Source of the DNA: Parvicella sp041583015
GTDB lineage: Bacteria; Bacteroidota; Bacteroidia; Flavobacteriales_D; Parvicellaceae
Direction of reading: 5' to 3'
Length of the DNA: 6,101 nucleotides
NCBI GenBank assembly: GCA_041583015.1
Contig: JBFHGR010000158.1
Coordinates: forward strand, 1-6,101
Under the pieces are notes generated by a model. It was not told the DNA's origin and made no database searches. It was given only the letters and a program-made list of their open reading frames with translations. How positions within the stretch are numbered: the first letter of the stretch is position 1; each line of letters opens with the position of its first letter. Shown piece after piece: positions 1-5,775 of the stretch. The position numbers and the translations under genes are program-made.

Positions 1-1114
1 CCAATGCTGTTACACTTCCTGCGGGAGCATTGAATGAGATATTATGTAATACTTCTTTATCTTCCTCATAACTAAATGAAACTTCATTAAACACAATATC
101 CCCTTTTACATCTTTTACCTCCTCAGTTCTAATTTTTGGATCATCCTCTTCTTCCATCTCCATCAACTCCTGCGTTCTATCCAAACCTGCCATAGCTTCT
201 GTAAGTTGACTACCAATATTACTCATCTGAACGATTGGCGCAATCATAAATCCAAGAAATAAGGTAAAGGCAACAAAATCTCCATAGGTCATCACATCTT
301 TCATTATGTAATAACCTCCAAGTCCCATAATCCCTGCAGAAGCAAGACCAAGTAACAAAGTAGATGCACTTGTAATAAATGCAGTGGTAGTCAAACTCTT
401 TTTAACATTTAAAAACAAACGCTCTACACCTTCGGCAAAAGTTTTGCTCTCTTGTTCCTCAGCATTAAAACCTTTGATTACTCGCACGCCATTTAATGTC
501 TCAGTCAACCTTCCAGTAACTTCCGCATTGATTTTTCCTCTTTCTCTAAATATTGGTCTAATCCTCCCAAAAGCTTTCATGGCAATAAATGCAAACACGC
601 CAACTGGAAGTAAGACAAATAATGTCATCATGGCATTAATTTTTATCAAAATCACCAAAGAAATAATTGCAGTAATTGTTCCTCCTATTAATTGCACCAA
701 TCCAGTCCCAACTAAGTTCCTCACCCCTTCCACATCACTCATGACCCTTGAAACTAGTGCCCCTGATTTGTTGTTATCAAAGAAACTTATTGGCAACTTC
801 ATCAACTTCTTTTGAACTTGGGATCTGAGTTTTGAAATTAAGTGTTGAGCCTCTACACTTAATAATTTAGTCAATGAAAATGAAGTTACAGATTGAATTA
901 CAAGTGCAGCACAAACTACTATCAATAATGTAGTAAGCAATGCCATATCTTTATTTGGAATCACTTCATCTATCAAACTTTTACTAGCATAAGGCAATAC
1001 CAAACCGGACAAACTCCTGATAATTATAAGAAACAATCCTAATCCTATAATCTTTTTTCTTGGCCAAATAAATTCTTTAAATGCCCATCTAAACGATGTT
1101 CTTTTTTCACTCAT
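1..1114 (-). CDS. ABC half-exporter, MsbA/LmrA type (permease fused to ATPase), C-terminal part beyond left edge
   Basis: This is the N-terminal 371 residues of an ABC exporter with a fused membrane domain and ATPase domain. Translation gives a short cytoplasmic start (MSEKRTSFRWAFKEF), then hydrophobic segments from about residue 21 (KIIGLGLFLIII), about 62-85, two in the 140-190 region, and two around 260-310, fitting a six-helix ABC_membrane domain. The segment after LPISFFDN (SGALVSRVMSDVEGV) is the conserved intracellular-loop region of this family. The ATPase domain opens near residue 345 with GDIVFNEVSFSYEED, whose SFSY carries the expected A-loop Tyr. The window ends at VTAL, immediately before the Walker A motif, so ATPase residues cannot be checked. 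Half-exporters of this type work as inner-membrane dimers and export lipids, drugs or peptides; the substrate cannot be told here. The ATG at 1114 is bounded by an in-frame TGA at 1129-1127. The gene lies 120 bases downstream of sucC in the same direction but behind a terminator, so it probably has its own promoter. Confidence 0.92.
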   Translation of the reverse strand, partial: MSEKRTSFRWAFKEFIWPRKKIIGLGLFLIIIRSLSGLVLPYASKSLIDEVIPNKDMALLTTLLIVVCAALVIQSVTSFSLTKLLSVEAQHLISKLRSQVQKKLMKLPISFFDNNKSGALVSRVMSDVEGVRNLVGTGLVQLIGGTITAIISLVILIKINAMMTLFVLLPVGVFAFIAMKAFGRIRPIFRERGKINAEVTGRLTETLNGVRVIKGFNAEEQESKTFAEGVERLFLNVKKSLTTTAFITSASTLLLGLASAGIMGLGGYYIMKDVMTYGDFVAFTLFLGFMIAPIVQMSNIGSQLTEAMAGLDRTQELMEMEEEDDPKIRTEEVKDVKGDIVFNEVSFSYEEDKEVLHNISFNAPAGSVTAL

Positions 1115-1177
1115 GACGGGTTGTTTTCAATTATTAAGCCAATGACAAAATGTATGACATATAGGCTGAATAAGCAC

Positions 1178-1211
1178 AAAAAAAAGCCAATGCTAAAATA
1201 GCATTGGCTTT
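1178..1211 (-). terminator. Rho-independent terminator of sucC
   Basis: On the minus strand a 13-base-pair perfect stem (arms 1211-1199 and 1195-1183, core AGCCAATGCTA and its complement) with a 3-base loop runs straight into eight consecutive T residues (1185-1178, the first few shared with the stem). It starts 23 bases after the sucC stop codon. A strong stem followed by a U-run is the textbook intrinsic terminator shape. There is no comparable T-run on the plus strand, so it should act leftwards only. It separates sucC from the ABC exporter gene. Confidence 0.9.
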
Positions 1212-1234
1212 AAATATATTAAGATTGATTAATC

Positions 1235-2449
1235 TTAGTTTAAAATCAATTCTTTAACTCTATCTGCTGCATCTTGCAAAGTAATTGCAGAATATACATT
1301 CAATCCTGAGTTATCAATGATTTCTTTAGCTTCCTCAGCATTAGTTCCTTGTAGTCTTACAATAATTGGAACTTTTATATTACCAATTGTTTTGTACGCT
1401 TGCACAACTCCATTAGCAACTCTATCACATCTTACGATTCCACCAAAGATATTTACTAAAATACCTTTTACGTTTTCATCTTTAAGAATGATGTTGAATG
1501 CTTTTGCAACTCTTTCTGCATCAGCAGTACCACCTACGTCAAGGAAGTTAGCAGGTTCACCACCAGATAACTTAATGATATCCATTGTAGACATTGCTAA
1601 CCCAGCACCATTTACCATACAACCAACGTTTCCGTCAAGGTTTACATAGTTAAGTCCTGCTTCTTTAGCTTCTACATCAATTGGGTTTTCCTCAGAAGTA
1701 TCTCTCATTGCTTCATAATCTTTGTGACGGTATAGTGCGTTGTCATCCAAAGTTACTTTAGCATCTACTGCTTTGATTCTATCTTCACAGTCTTTCAATA
1801 CTGGGTTAATTTCAAACATTGAAGCATCACATCCTTCGTATGCTTTATACAAAGCAGCAACAAATTTTGTCATATTTTTCATTGCAGTTCCGCTCAAACC
1901 TAAGTTAAAAGCAATTTTTCTACACTGAAAAGCTTGAATCCCAACTTTAGGATCAATTTCTTCTTTGTGAATTAAGTGAGGTGTATTTTCAGCCACATCC
2001 TCAATGTTCATTCCACCTTCTGTAGAATACATGATGATATTTCTTCCTGTTTCTCTATTTAAAAGTACAGACATATAAAACTCTGAACATTTATCAAAAT
2101 CTGGAGCATATACATCTTCCGCAATTAAGACTTTATTTACTTTCTTTCCAACACCATTAGTTTGAAGCGTAACCAAGTGATTCCCAAGAATACCCTTTAC
2201 TTTTTCGTTTACTTCACCTAAACCTTTAGCAATAACAACACCGTGAGAACCAGTCTCTTCACATGTCCCTTTACCTCTACCTCCAGCGTGAATTTGAGCT
2301 TTTACAACATACCATCCAGTTCCTGTCTTTTCAGTCAACTCCTTTGCCGCTGCTTCCGCGTTATCTATGTTATCAACTACAATTCCTTCTTGCACAGGAA
2401 CGCCATAGCTCTTTAAAATTTCTTTTCCTTGATATTCGTGTAAATTCAT
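1235..2449 (-). CDS. sucC: Succinyl-CoA ligase (ADP- or GDP-forming), beta subunit
   Basis: SucC is the nucleotide-binding beta subunit of succinyl-CoA synthetase. With the alpha subunit SucD it interconverts succinyl-CoA and succinate, coupled to nucleoside triphosphate formation, in the cytoplasmic TCA cycle. The N-terminus MNLHEYQGKEILKSYGVPV is typical of the family. The ATP-grasp domain (about residues 2-240) has VVKAQIHAGGRGKG at 48-61, with K50 and G57-R58 matching nucleotide-binding positions of the E. coli enzyme, STEGG at 142-146, and the Mg-ligand segments EINP (213-216, N215) and AVDAK (227-231, D229). The C-terminal CoA-ligase domain has the hallmark GNVGCMVNGAGLAM (273-286), NFLDVGGTAD (301-310) and NIFGGIVRCD (333-342). 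At 404 residues it is somewhat longer than E. coli SucC (388), as usual in Bacteroidota. ATP or GTP preference cannot be read reliably. sucD is not adjacent. The gene appears monocistronic, with a -7 box at 2477-2470 and a terminator at 1211-1178. Confidence 0.98.
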   Translation of the reverse strand: MNLHEYQGKEILKSYGVPVQEGIVVDNIDNAEAAAKELTEKTGTGWYVVKAQIHAGGRGKGTCEETGSHGVVIAKGLGEVNEKVKGILGNHLVTLQTNGVGKKVNKVLIAEDVYAPDFDKCSEFYMSVLLNRETGRNIIMYSTEGGMNIEDVAENTPHLIHKEEIDPKVGIQAFQCRKIAFNLGLSGTAMKNMTKFVAALYKAYEGCDASMFEINPVLKDCEDRIKAVDAKVTLDDNALYRHKDYEAMRDTSEENPIDVEAKEAGLNYVNLDGNVGCMVNGAGLAMSTMDIIKLSGGEPANFLDVGGTADAERVAKAFNIILKDENVKGILVNIFGGIVRCDRVANGVVQAYKTIGNIKVPIIVRLQGTNAEEAKEIIDNSGLNVYSAITLQDAADRVKELILN

Positions 2450-2469
2450 AACAGATTTTATTGTTTGCC

Positions 2470-2477
2470 CAAAAGTA
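2470..2477 (-). promoter_or_regulatory. Bacteroidota -7 promoter element for sucC
   Basis: Read on the minus strand, positions 2477-2470 are TACTTTTG, a perfect match to the TAnnTTTG element recognised by the Bacteroidota primary sigma factor. Its last base is 20 bases before the sucC ATG, which predicts a leader of roughly 15 nucleotides. No clear TTG -33 element was found at the usual distance; the best candidate is a T-rich trinucleotide about 17 bases upstream. The assignment therefore rests on the -7 box and its placement. Confidence 0.55.
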
Positions 2478-2492
2478 ATTATTGTAATTATT
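2475..2492. repeat. Exact tandem duplication of a 9-base unit next to the sucC promoter box
   Basis: GTAATTATT occurs twice head-to-tail, at 2475-2483 and 2484-2492. On the minus strand it reads AATAATTAC twice, and the last three bases (TAC) are the start of the sucC -7 element, so the repeat lies just upstream of and overlapping that box. It could be a binding site or simply low-complexity AT-rich DNA; the sequence alone does not decide. Confidence 0.5.
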
Positions 2493-2583
2493 TTAAACTG
2501 CCTTATTTCATATTTTTTTTGAACGTTTAATTCACAATTAACATTGATTATAAAAACTTAACATATAGAATGCGAATAGATAT

Positions 2584-2591
2584 TACATTTG
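2584..2591 (+). promoter_or_regulatory. Bacteroidota -7 promoter element for the five-gene rightward cluster
   Basis: TACATTTG is a perfect TAnnTTTG match and ends only 7 bases before the ATG of the alpha/beta hydrolase gene at 2599. Transcription normally starts about 5-7 bases after this element, so the mRNA would begin at or within a base or two of the start codon. No TTG lies at the usual distance upstream; a TTA at 2558-2560 with a 23-base spacer is the nearest -33 candidate. It is the only clear rightward promoter box seen between 2450 and the start codon. Confidence 0.55.
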
Positions 2592-2598
2592 CAAACTT

Positions 2599-3480
2599 AT
2601 GATTCACGAGAAATACAAGATAGATTTTGAGCAGGGAACAAGTGTCTTACACCGACTTACTAAAGAGGGTAACGACAAAGTAATCTTTTTAATTCATGGA
2701 TATTTTGAAGATGGTAAGATCTTTTATTCTAAATCTGGAAAAGGTTTTGCTCCTTTTTTAGTTGAAAACGGATATGATGTATTTGTTTGTGATTTATTAG
2801 GCAAAGGAGAAAGCACACCCAAAGTCGCAAAGGGATTCAACCACACTCAATTTGAAATCATCACACGAGATATTCCTGCTTATATAAATAAGGTAAAAGA
2901 AATATCTGGGGCAAAACAAATTAATCTTGGCGGTCACAGTTGGGGAGGTGTAGTATTATTAGCCTATATGGCGAGAAGTAAAGACACTAGTATAAAATCC
3001 ATTATAACTTTTGGTAGTAAAAGAAGAATAGCAAGAAAGAACATTAGAAAATTAATCCAGATAAACTTAGGCTGGACATGGTATGGCAAAAAACTAGTTG
3101 AAAAATATGGTTATCTACCAGCCAAACAAATGAAACTAGGTAACACGGATGAGCCAAAAGACTATTATAAACAAGCAGATGTTTGGGTGCGAGAAAAACA
3201 ATGGGTAGACCCAGAAGATGGTTTTGACTACCATAAGAGTTTTGATTTTGAATTACCTCCATTACTTTTCATCACTGGACAAGGTGACAAAATACTGGGA
3301 CATCCTAAGGATGTTAAACTATTGGCAGATGAAACTAATGGCACAAACATTACTTATAAAGTAATAGGAAAGAAAACAGGACACCTACATAATTATGATC
3401 ATATAAACTTACTTACCCACAAAGACGCCCCAAAAGACCATTTTAAATTTGTCTTGGAATTCTTAGAAAAATTCAACTAA
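2599..3480 (+). CDS. Alpha/beta-hydrolase-fold protein, probable esterase or lipase-like hydrolase
   Basis: This 293-residue protein has a complete alpha/beta hydrolase layout. Strand VIFLIHGYFEDG (28-39) supplies the oxyanion-hole HG (33-34). The nucleophile elbow is GGHSWGG (111-117) with S114 as the catalytic Ser. The acid is probably D230 in FITGQGD (224-230). The catalytic His is probably H268 in the DHINLL segment (267-272), although H262 and H264 are close by. A Lys/Arg-rich cap (about 140-170, KRRIARKNIRK) and a Trp-containing stretch (about 195-215) lie between the elbow and the acid. There is no signal peptide, so it is likely cytoplasmic. The substrate is unknown; the fold covers esterases, lysophospholipases and peptidases. 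The ATG at 2599 is the only plausible start, as no other ATG lies between it and the in-frame TAG at 2566. It is the first gene of the cluster, 10 bases before lolD, and its promoter box is so close that the message may be leaderless. Confidence 0.88.
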   Translation: MIHEKYKIDFEQGTSVLHRLTKEGNDKVIFLIHGYFEDGKIFYSKSGKGFAPFLVENGYDVFVCDLLGKGESTPKVAKGFNHTQFEIITRDIPAYINKVKEISGAKQINLGGHSWGGVVLLAYMARSKDTSIKSIITFGSKRRIARKNIRKLIQINLGWTWYGKKLVEKYGYLPAKQMKLGNTDEPKDYYKQADVWVREKQWVDPEDGFDYHKSFDFELPPLLFITGQGDKILGHPKDVKLLADETNGTNITYKVIGKKTGHLHNYDHINLLTHKDAPKDHFKFVLEFLEKFN

Positions 3481-3490
3481 CTTTGACCAA

Positions 3491-4144
3491 GTGATAAAAG
3501 TATCAGATATAAGAAAGAAATATGGCGACTTGGAAGTACTCCGAGGAGTTAATTTTGATATAAAAAAAGGTGAGATAGTATCTATCGTAGGTGCTTCTGG
3601 AGCAGGTAAAACTACACTTCTTCAAATTCTAGGAACATTAGACAAGGCAGATCAAGGATGCATCTCCTTTGAAGAAAAAGACATTTCCAAACTAAAGAAT
3701 AACGACTTAGCCAAATTCAGAAATGAAAACATTGGTTTTGTATTTCAATTCCATCATTTACTACCTGAATTTACTGCGCTTGAAAATGTCTGCTTACCAG
3801 GTTTTATTGGCAAAAAAAACAAAAAAGAAGTGGAGAAAAGAGCCAAAGAATTACTAACAAAACTTGGTTTAGAAAGTAGAATGAATCATAAACCTGCAGA
3901 AATGTCGGGAGGAGAACAACAAAGAGCAAGTGTTGCAAGAGCATTAATCAACAACCCCAAGCTTATTCTAGCAGATGAACCTAGTGGAAATTTGGATTCT
4001 GAAAATGCCAAAGAACTACATCAATTATTCTTTGATTTAAGAAATGAAACGGAACAAACTTTTGTCATCGTAACTCACAACGAACAATTAGCAGATATGG
4101 CCGATAGAAAGATTACGATGAAAGATGGCGTAGTTTTGGTATAA
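3491..4144 (+). CDS. lolD: LolD-like ABC transporter ATP-binding protein (lipoprotein release), GTG start
   Basis: This 217-residue soluble ABC ATPase has all motifs intact: Walker A GASGAGKT (34-41), Q-loop Q86 in FVFQFHHL, signature MSGGEQQR (138-145), Walker B LILADE (158-163), D-loop SGNLD (165-169) and switch His H196 in VTHNE. The stretches LRGVNFDIKKGEIVSIVGAS and LQILGTLDKADQG and the LPEFTALENV segment after the Q-loop are characteristic of the LolD/MacB group. LolD powers LolCE in extracting lipoproteins from the inner membrane for transfer to LolA and the outer membrane. The membrane partner is not encoded here, so a different MacB-type partner cannot be excluded. The start is GTG at 3491: the frame is closed upstream by TAG at 3464-3466 and holds no ATG in between, and starting here gives the expected IKVSDIRKKYG beginning. 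It follows the hydrolase gene by 10 bases and is probably co-transcribed with it. Confidence 0.9.
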   Translation: MIKVSDIRKKYGDLEVLRGVNFDIKKGEIVSIVGASGAGKTTLLQILGTLDKADQGCISFEEKDISKLKNNDLAKFRNENIGFVFQFHHLLPEFTALENVCLPGFIGKKNKKEVEKRAKELLTKLGLESRMNHKPAEMSGGEQQRASVARALINNPKLILADEPSGNLDSENAKELHQLFFDLRNETEQTFVIVTHNEQLADMADRKITMKDGVVLV

Positions 4145-4169
4145 CACGCATTAAAATATATAATCAAAC

Positions 4170-5408
4170 TTGAATATAACTAAATCTATACTTTTTATTT
4201 CACTATCTCTTTGGATATGTGTAAATAGTTTTGCTCAATCTACAAGAGAAAAAATTGAAACGCAGGAAGCACTCATAGACAATTTAGATTCCCAAAAAGA
4301 AAAAGCTCTTAAAATCTGGGAAGAATTAAAGTTAACATACGTAACTGAGAAACTTGATAAAATTGGTCAGCCTATTGGTATTGATTCTCTTCAATTGGTA
4401 AAACATCATGCGCTCCAATTAGGATATTCAGAAAAACACGAGCAAGCAAGTTGGGTGATGCACATGGTTTTACCAGATGTAACCACTGGTAATGTTTCTA
4501 GAACAAATGACTTTAGAGAAGATTCTTTGGTAACAACAGGAACTGCTGTAAAAGATGACTATTGGTATAGTGGTTATGACAGAGGTCATTTGGCACCTTC
4601 AGCTGATTTTAGATGGTCACAGACTGCGTTAAGCGAATCTTACTTCTACTCTAACATGTCTCCTCAATTACCAGAACTTAATCGTGAGAAATGGGCTGAA
4701 TTAGAAAATGCGATAAGAGATTACGTAATCCATTATCAAGATGAAGTGTATGTCATCACAGGTCCAATTTTGACTGACTCACTCCCTACAATGAAAAATG
4801 AAGGAAGAAAAAATGAAGTTTCAATTCCCAACATGTTTTACAAAATTGTACTTGATATTTCAGGAGATACTACTACGGGAATTGCATTTGTTATGCCAAA
4901 CGGATACTGCGCCTATCCCGCACTTAGTTATGCTACAAGTATTGACAAAGTAGAAGAATTAACAGGACTTGACTTTTTTGCATCTTTAGATGATGAATTG
5001 GAGAACAAATTAGAATCAAATTCTGACGCCTCACTATTCAATACAAGAGGAAGCGAAGGTGAGGTTCTTCCAATCAATCCTACTACTCTCCCAAAAGGAA
5101 AAATCAATACCGTACAAGCTCAGTATAACATAGGAACAAAAAGTTGTGTATGTGGTACGGTTGTTTCAACAAAATTTAGTGAGAAATCTGGAGCAACTTT
5201 CTTAAATTTGGACAAGAAATTTCCAAATCAGATTTTCTCAGTAACTATTTGGTCTAAAGCAAGATCAAATTTTAGTTATAAACCTGAGGATGAATTATAT
5301 GGTAAGAAAGTTTGTATTACCGGAACACTTGAATCTAAGGATGGCACACCAACAATGAATGTTACTACAGAAAAAAATATTGAAATTATAGATAATGAAA
5401 TTGAATAA
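4170..5408 (+). CDS. Secreted DNA/RNA non-specific endonuclease (DRGH/NUC1 family) with C-terminal OB-fold-like domain, TTG start
   Basis: This 412-residue protein has three parts. A Sec signal peptide (1-22) ends at SFA|Q; C17 is not in a proper lipobox, so a soluble secreted or periplasmic product is likelier than a lipoprotein. A charged, probably helical linker follows (24-60). The nuclease domain (about 75-270) has the motif D137-R138-G139-H140, with H140 the presumed general base, and SNMSPQ (161-166) with N162 the presumed Mg ligand, followed by N171, W175 and E179 as in the family, plus VITGPI (195-200) and IPNMFYK (219-225). Serratia-type nucleases with these residues cleave DNA and RNA in either strand form. 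Residues about 310-405 look like an OB-fold nucleic-acid-binding domain (CVCGTVVST, GATFLNLDKKFPN, VTIW, GKKVCITGTLES); this is inferred from pattern. The start is TTG at 4170: TAA at 4161-4163 closes the frame, and the next in-frame ATG (about residue 97) would remove the signal peptide. It lies 25 bases after lolD and overlaps the next gene by 14 bases. Confidence 0.9.
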   Translation: MNITKSILFISLSLWICVNSFAQSTREKIETQEALIDNLDSQKEKALKIWEELKLTYVTEKLDKIGQPIGIDSLQLVKHHALQLGYSEKHEQASWVMHMVLPDVTTGNVSRTNDFREDSLVTTGTAVKDDYWYSGYDRGHLAPSADFRWSQTALSESYFYSNMSPQLPELNREKWAELENAIRDYVIHYQDEVYVITGPILTDSLPTMKNEGRKNEVSIPNMFYKIVLDISGDTTTGIAFVMPNGYCAYPALSYATSIDKVEELTGLDFFASLDDELENKLESNSDASLFNTRGSEGEVLPINPTTLPKGKINTVQAQYNIGTKSCVCGTVVSTKFSEKSGATFLNLDKKFPNQIFSVTIWSKARSNFSYKPEDELYGKKVCITGTLESKDGTPTMNVTTEKNIEIIDNEIE

Positions 5409-5769
5409 AATAATTTTTACGTTAACCATTTGCCTACTATCATTGGCAACAAATTTTGCTCAAAATAGAATAGAAGAACTTTCCGAAACGGCAAAAAAAA
5501 ATGATTATGCAATATTAGAAGTTCGTCTTAACATGGAAGATGAATTCAGAACACTAGAAGGAAGAGACACACAAGGAATGTCCAGAATAGCACTTTATAC
5601 AGGTTTAAATAAAGATCAAGAACTATTAAACAAAGGATTTTTAGGATACAACCAAGTTGTTCAATACCTAAACGAAATGAAAAACAATGGCTGGATATTA
5701 GAAGATACATATTCCATCACTGGAAGCTTTTTAATTTTAAATCATTACGTTTTTCGTAAGAAAAAGTAA
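5395..5769 (+). CDS. Small secreted protein of unknown function
   Basis: This 124-residue protein starts with a clear Sec signal peptide (MKLNK, then a hydrophobic core at about 6-19, ending NFA|Q at 22/23), giving a mature chain of about 102 residues. The mature part begins with a polar helix-like stretch (NRIEELSETAKKNDYAILEV). It ends with LNEMKNNGW (92-100) and LNHYVFRKKK (115-124). That ending, an LN-x-x-x-x-x-GW helix turn followed by a strand closing on Y-x-F-R-K, resembles small DUF4177-type domains, but this is a weak pattern judgement and not a family assignment. The mature chain contains no cysteine and no metal or catalytic motif could be recognised. Its ATG lies inside the end of the nuclease gene, overlapping by 14 bases in another frame, which suggests translational coupling and a shared role such as a partner or modulator of the nuclease. 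That role is inference only. The TerB-like gene follows after 6 bases. Confidence 0.85.
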   Translation: MKLNKIIFTLTICLLSLATNFAQNRIEELSETAKKNDYAILEVRLNMEDEFRTLEGRDTQGMSRIALYTGLNKDQELLNKGFLGYNQVVQYLNEMKNNGWILEDTYSITGSFLILNHYVFRKKK

Positions 5770-5775
5770 ACACCC

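Noticed and set aside
384..815. 143-residue open frame on the plus strand
   Set aside because: It lies wholly inside the ABC exporter gene on the other strand, whose translation matches the exporter family throughout; this is an antisense shadow.
1146..1154. Possible -7 element (minus-strand TACATTTTG) for the ABC exporter, with TTG in the terminator T-run as -33
   Set aside because: The box has one extra T compared with TAnnTTTG and the 22-base spacer is at the long end; too weak to list, though some promoter must lie between the terminator and 1114.
1136..1192. Direct repeat AAGCCAATG at 1136-1144 and 1184-1192, each followed by a similar A-rich stretch
   Set aside because: Nine bases in AT-rich DNA, and the second copy is explained as one arm of the terminator stem; no target-site or array structure.
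1220..1237. Small 7-base-pair hairpin (TAAGATT with AATCTTA) across the sucC stop codon
   Set aside because: It is AT-only apart from one pair and has no T-run after it; the strong terminator just downstream explains the region better.
1317..1928. Plus-strand open frames of 110 and 62 residues
   Set aside because: They are antisense to the well-conserved sucC coding sequence and have no recognisable features.
2263..2451. Plus-strand open frame of 62 residues
   Set aside because: It is antisense to the start of sucC, with low-complexity Leu/Phe-rich sequence and no support.
2527..2541. Inverted repeat TTAATT-CAC-AATTAA in the divergent intergenic region
   Set aside because: Short, entirely A/T arms are expected by chance in such AT-rich sequence; no known operator was recognised.
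3044..3262. Minus-strand open frame of 72 residues
   Set aside because: It is antisense to the alpha/beta hydrolase gene, which carries the real family motifs.
4170..4240. Lipoprotein signal in the nuclease because of C17
   Set aside because: The residues before C17 (L-W-I) do not fit a lipobox, which needs a small residue just before the Cys, and a normal signal peptidase I site (SFA|Q) follows.
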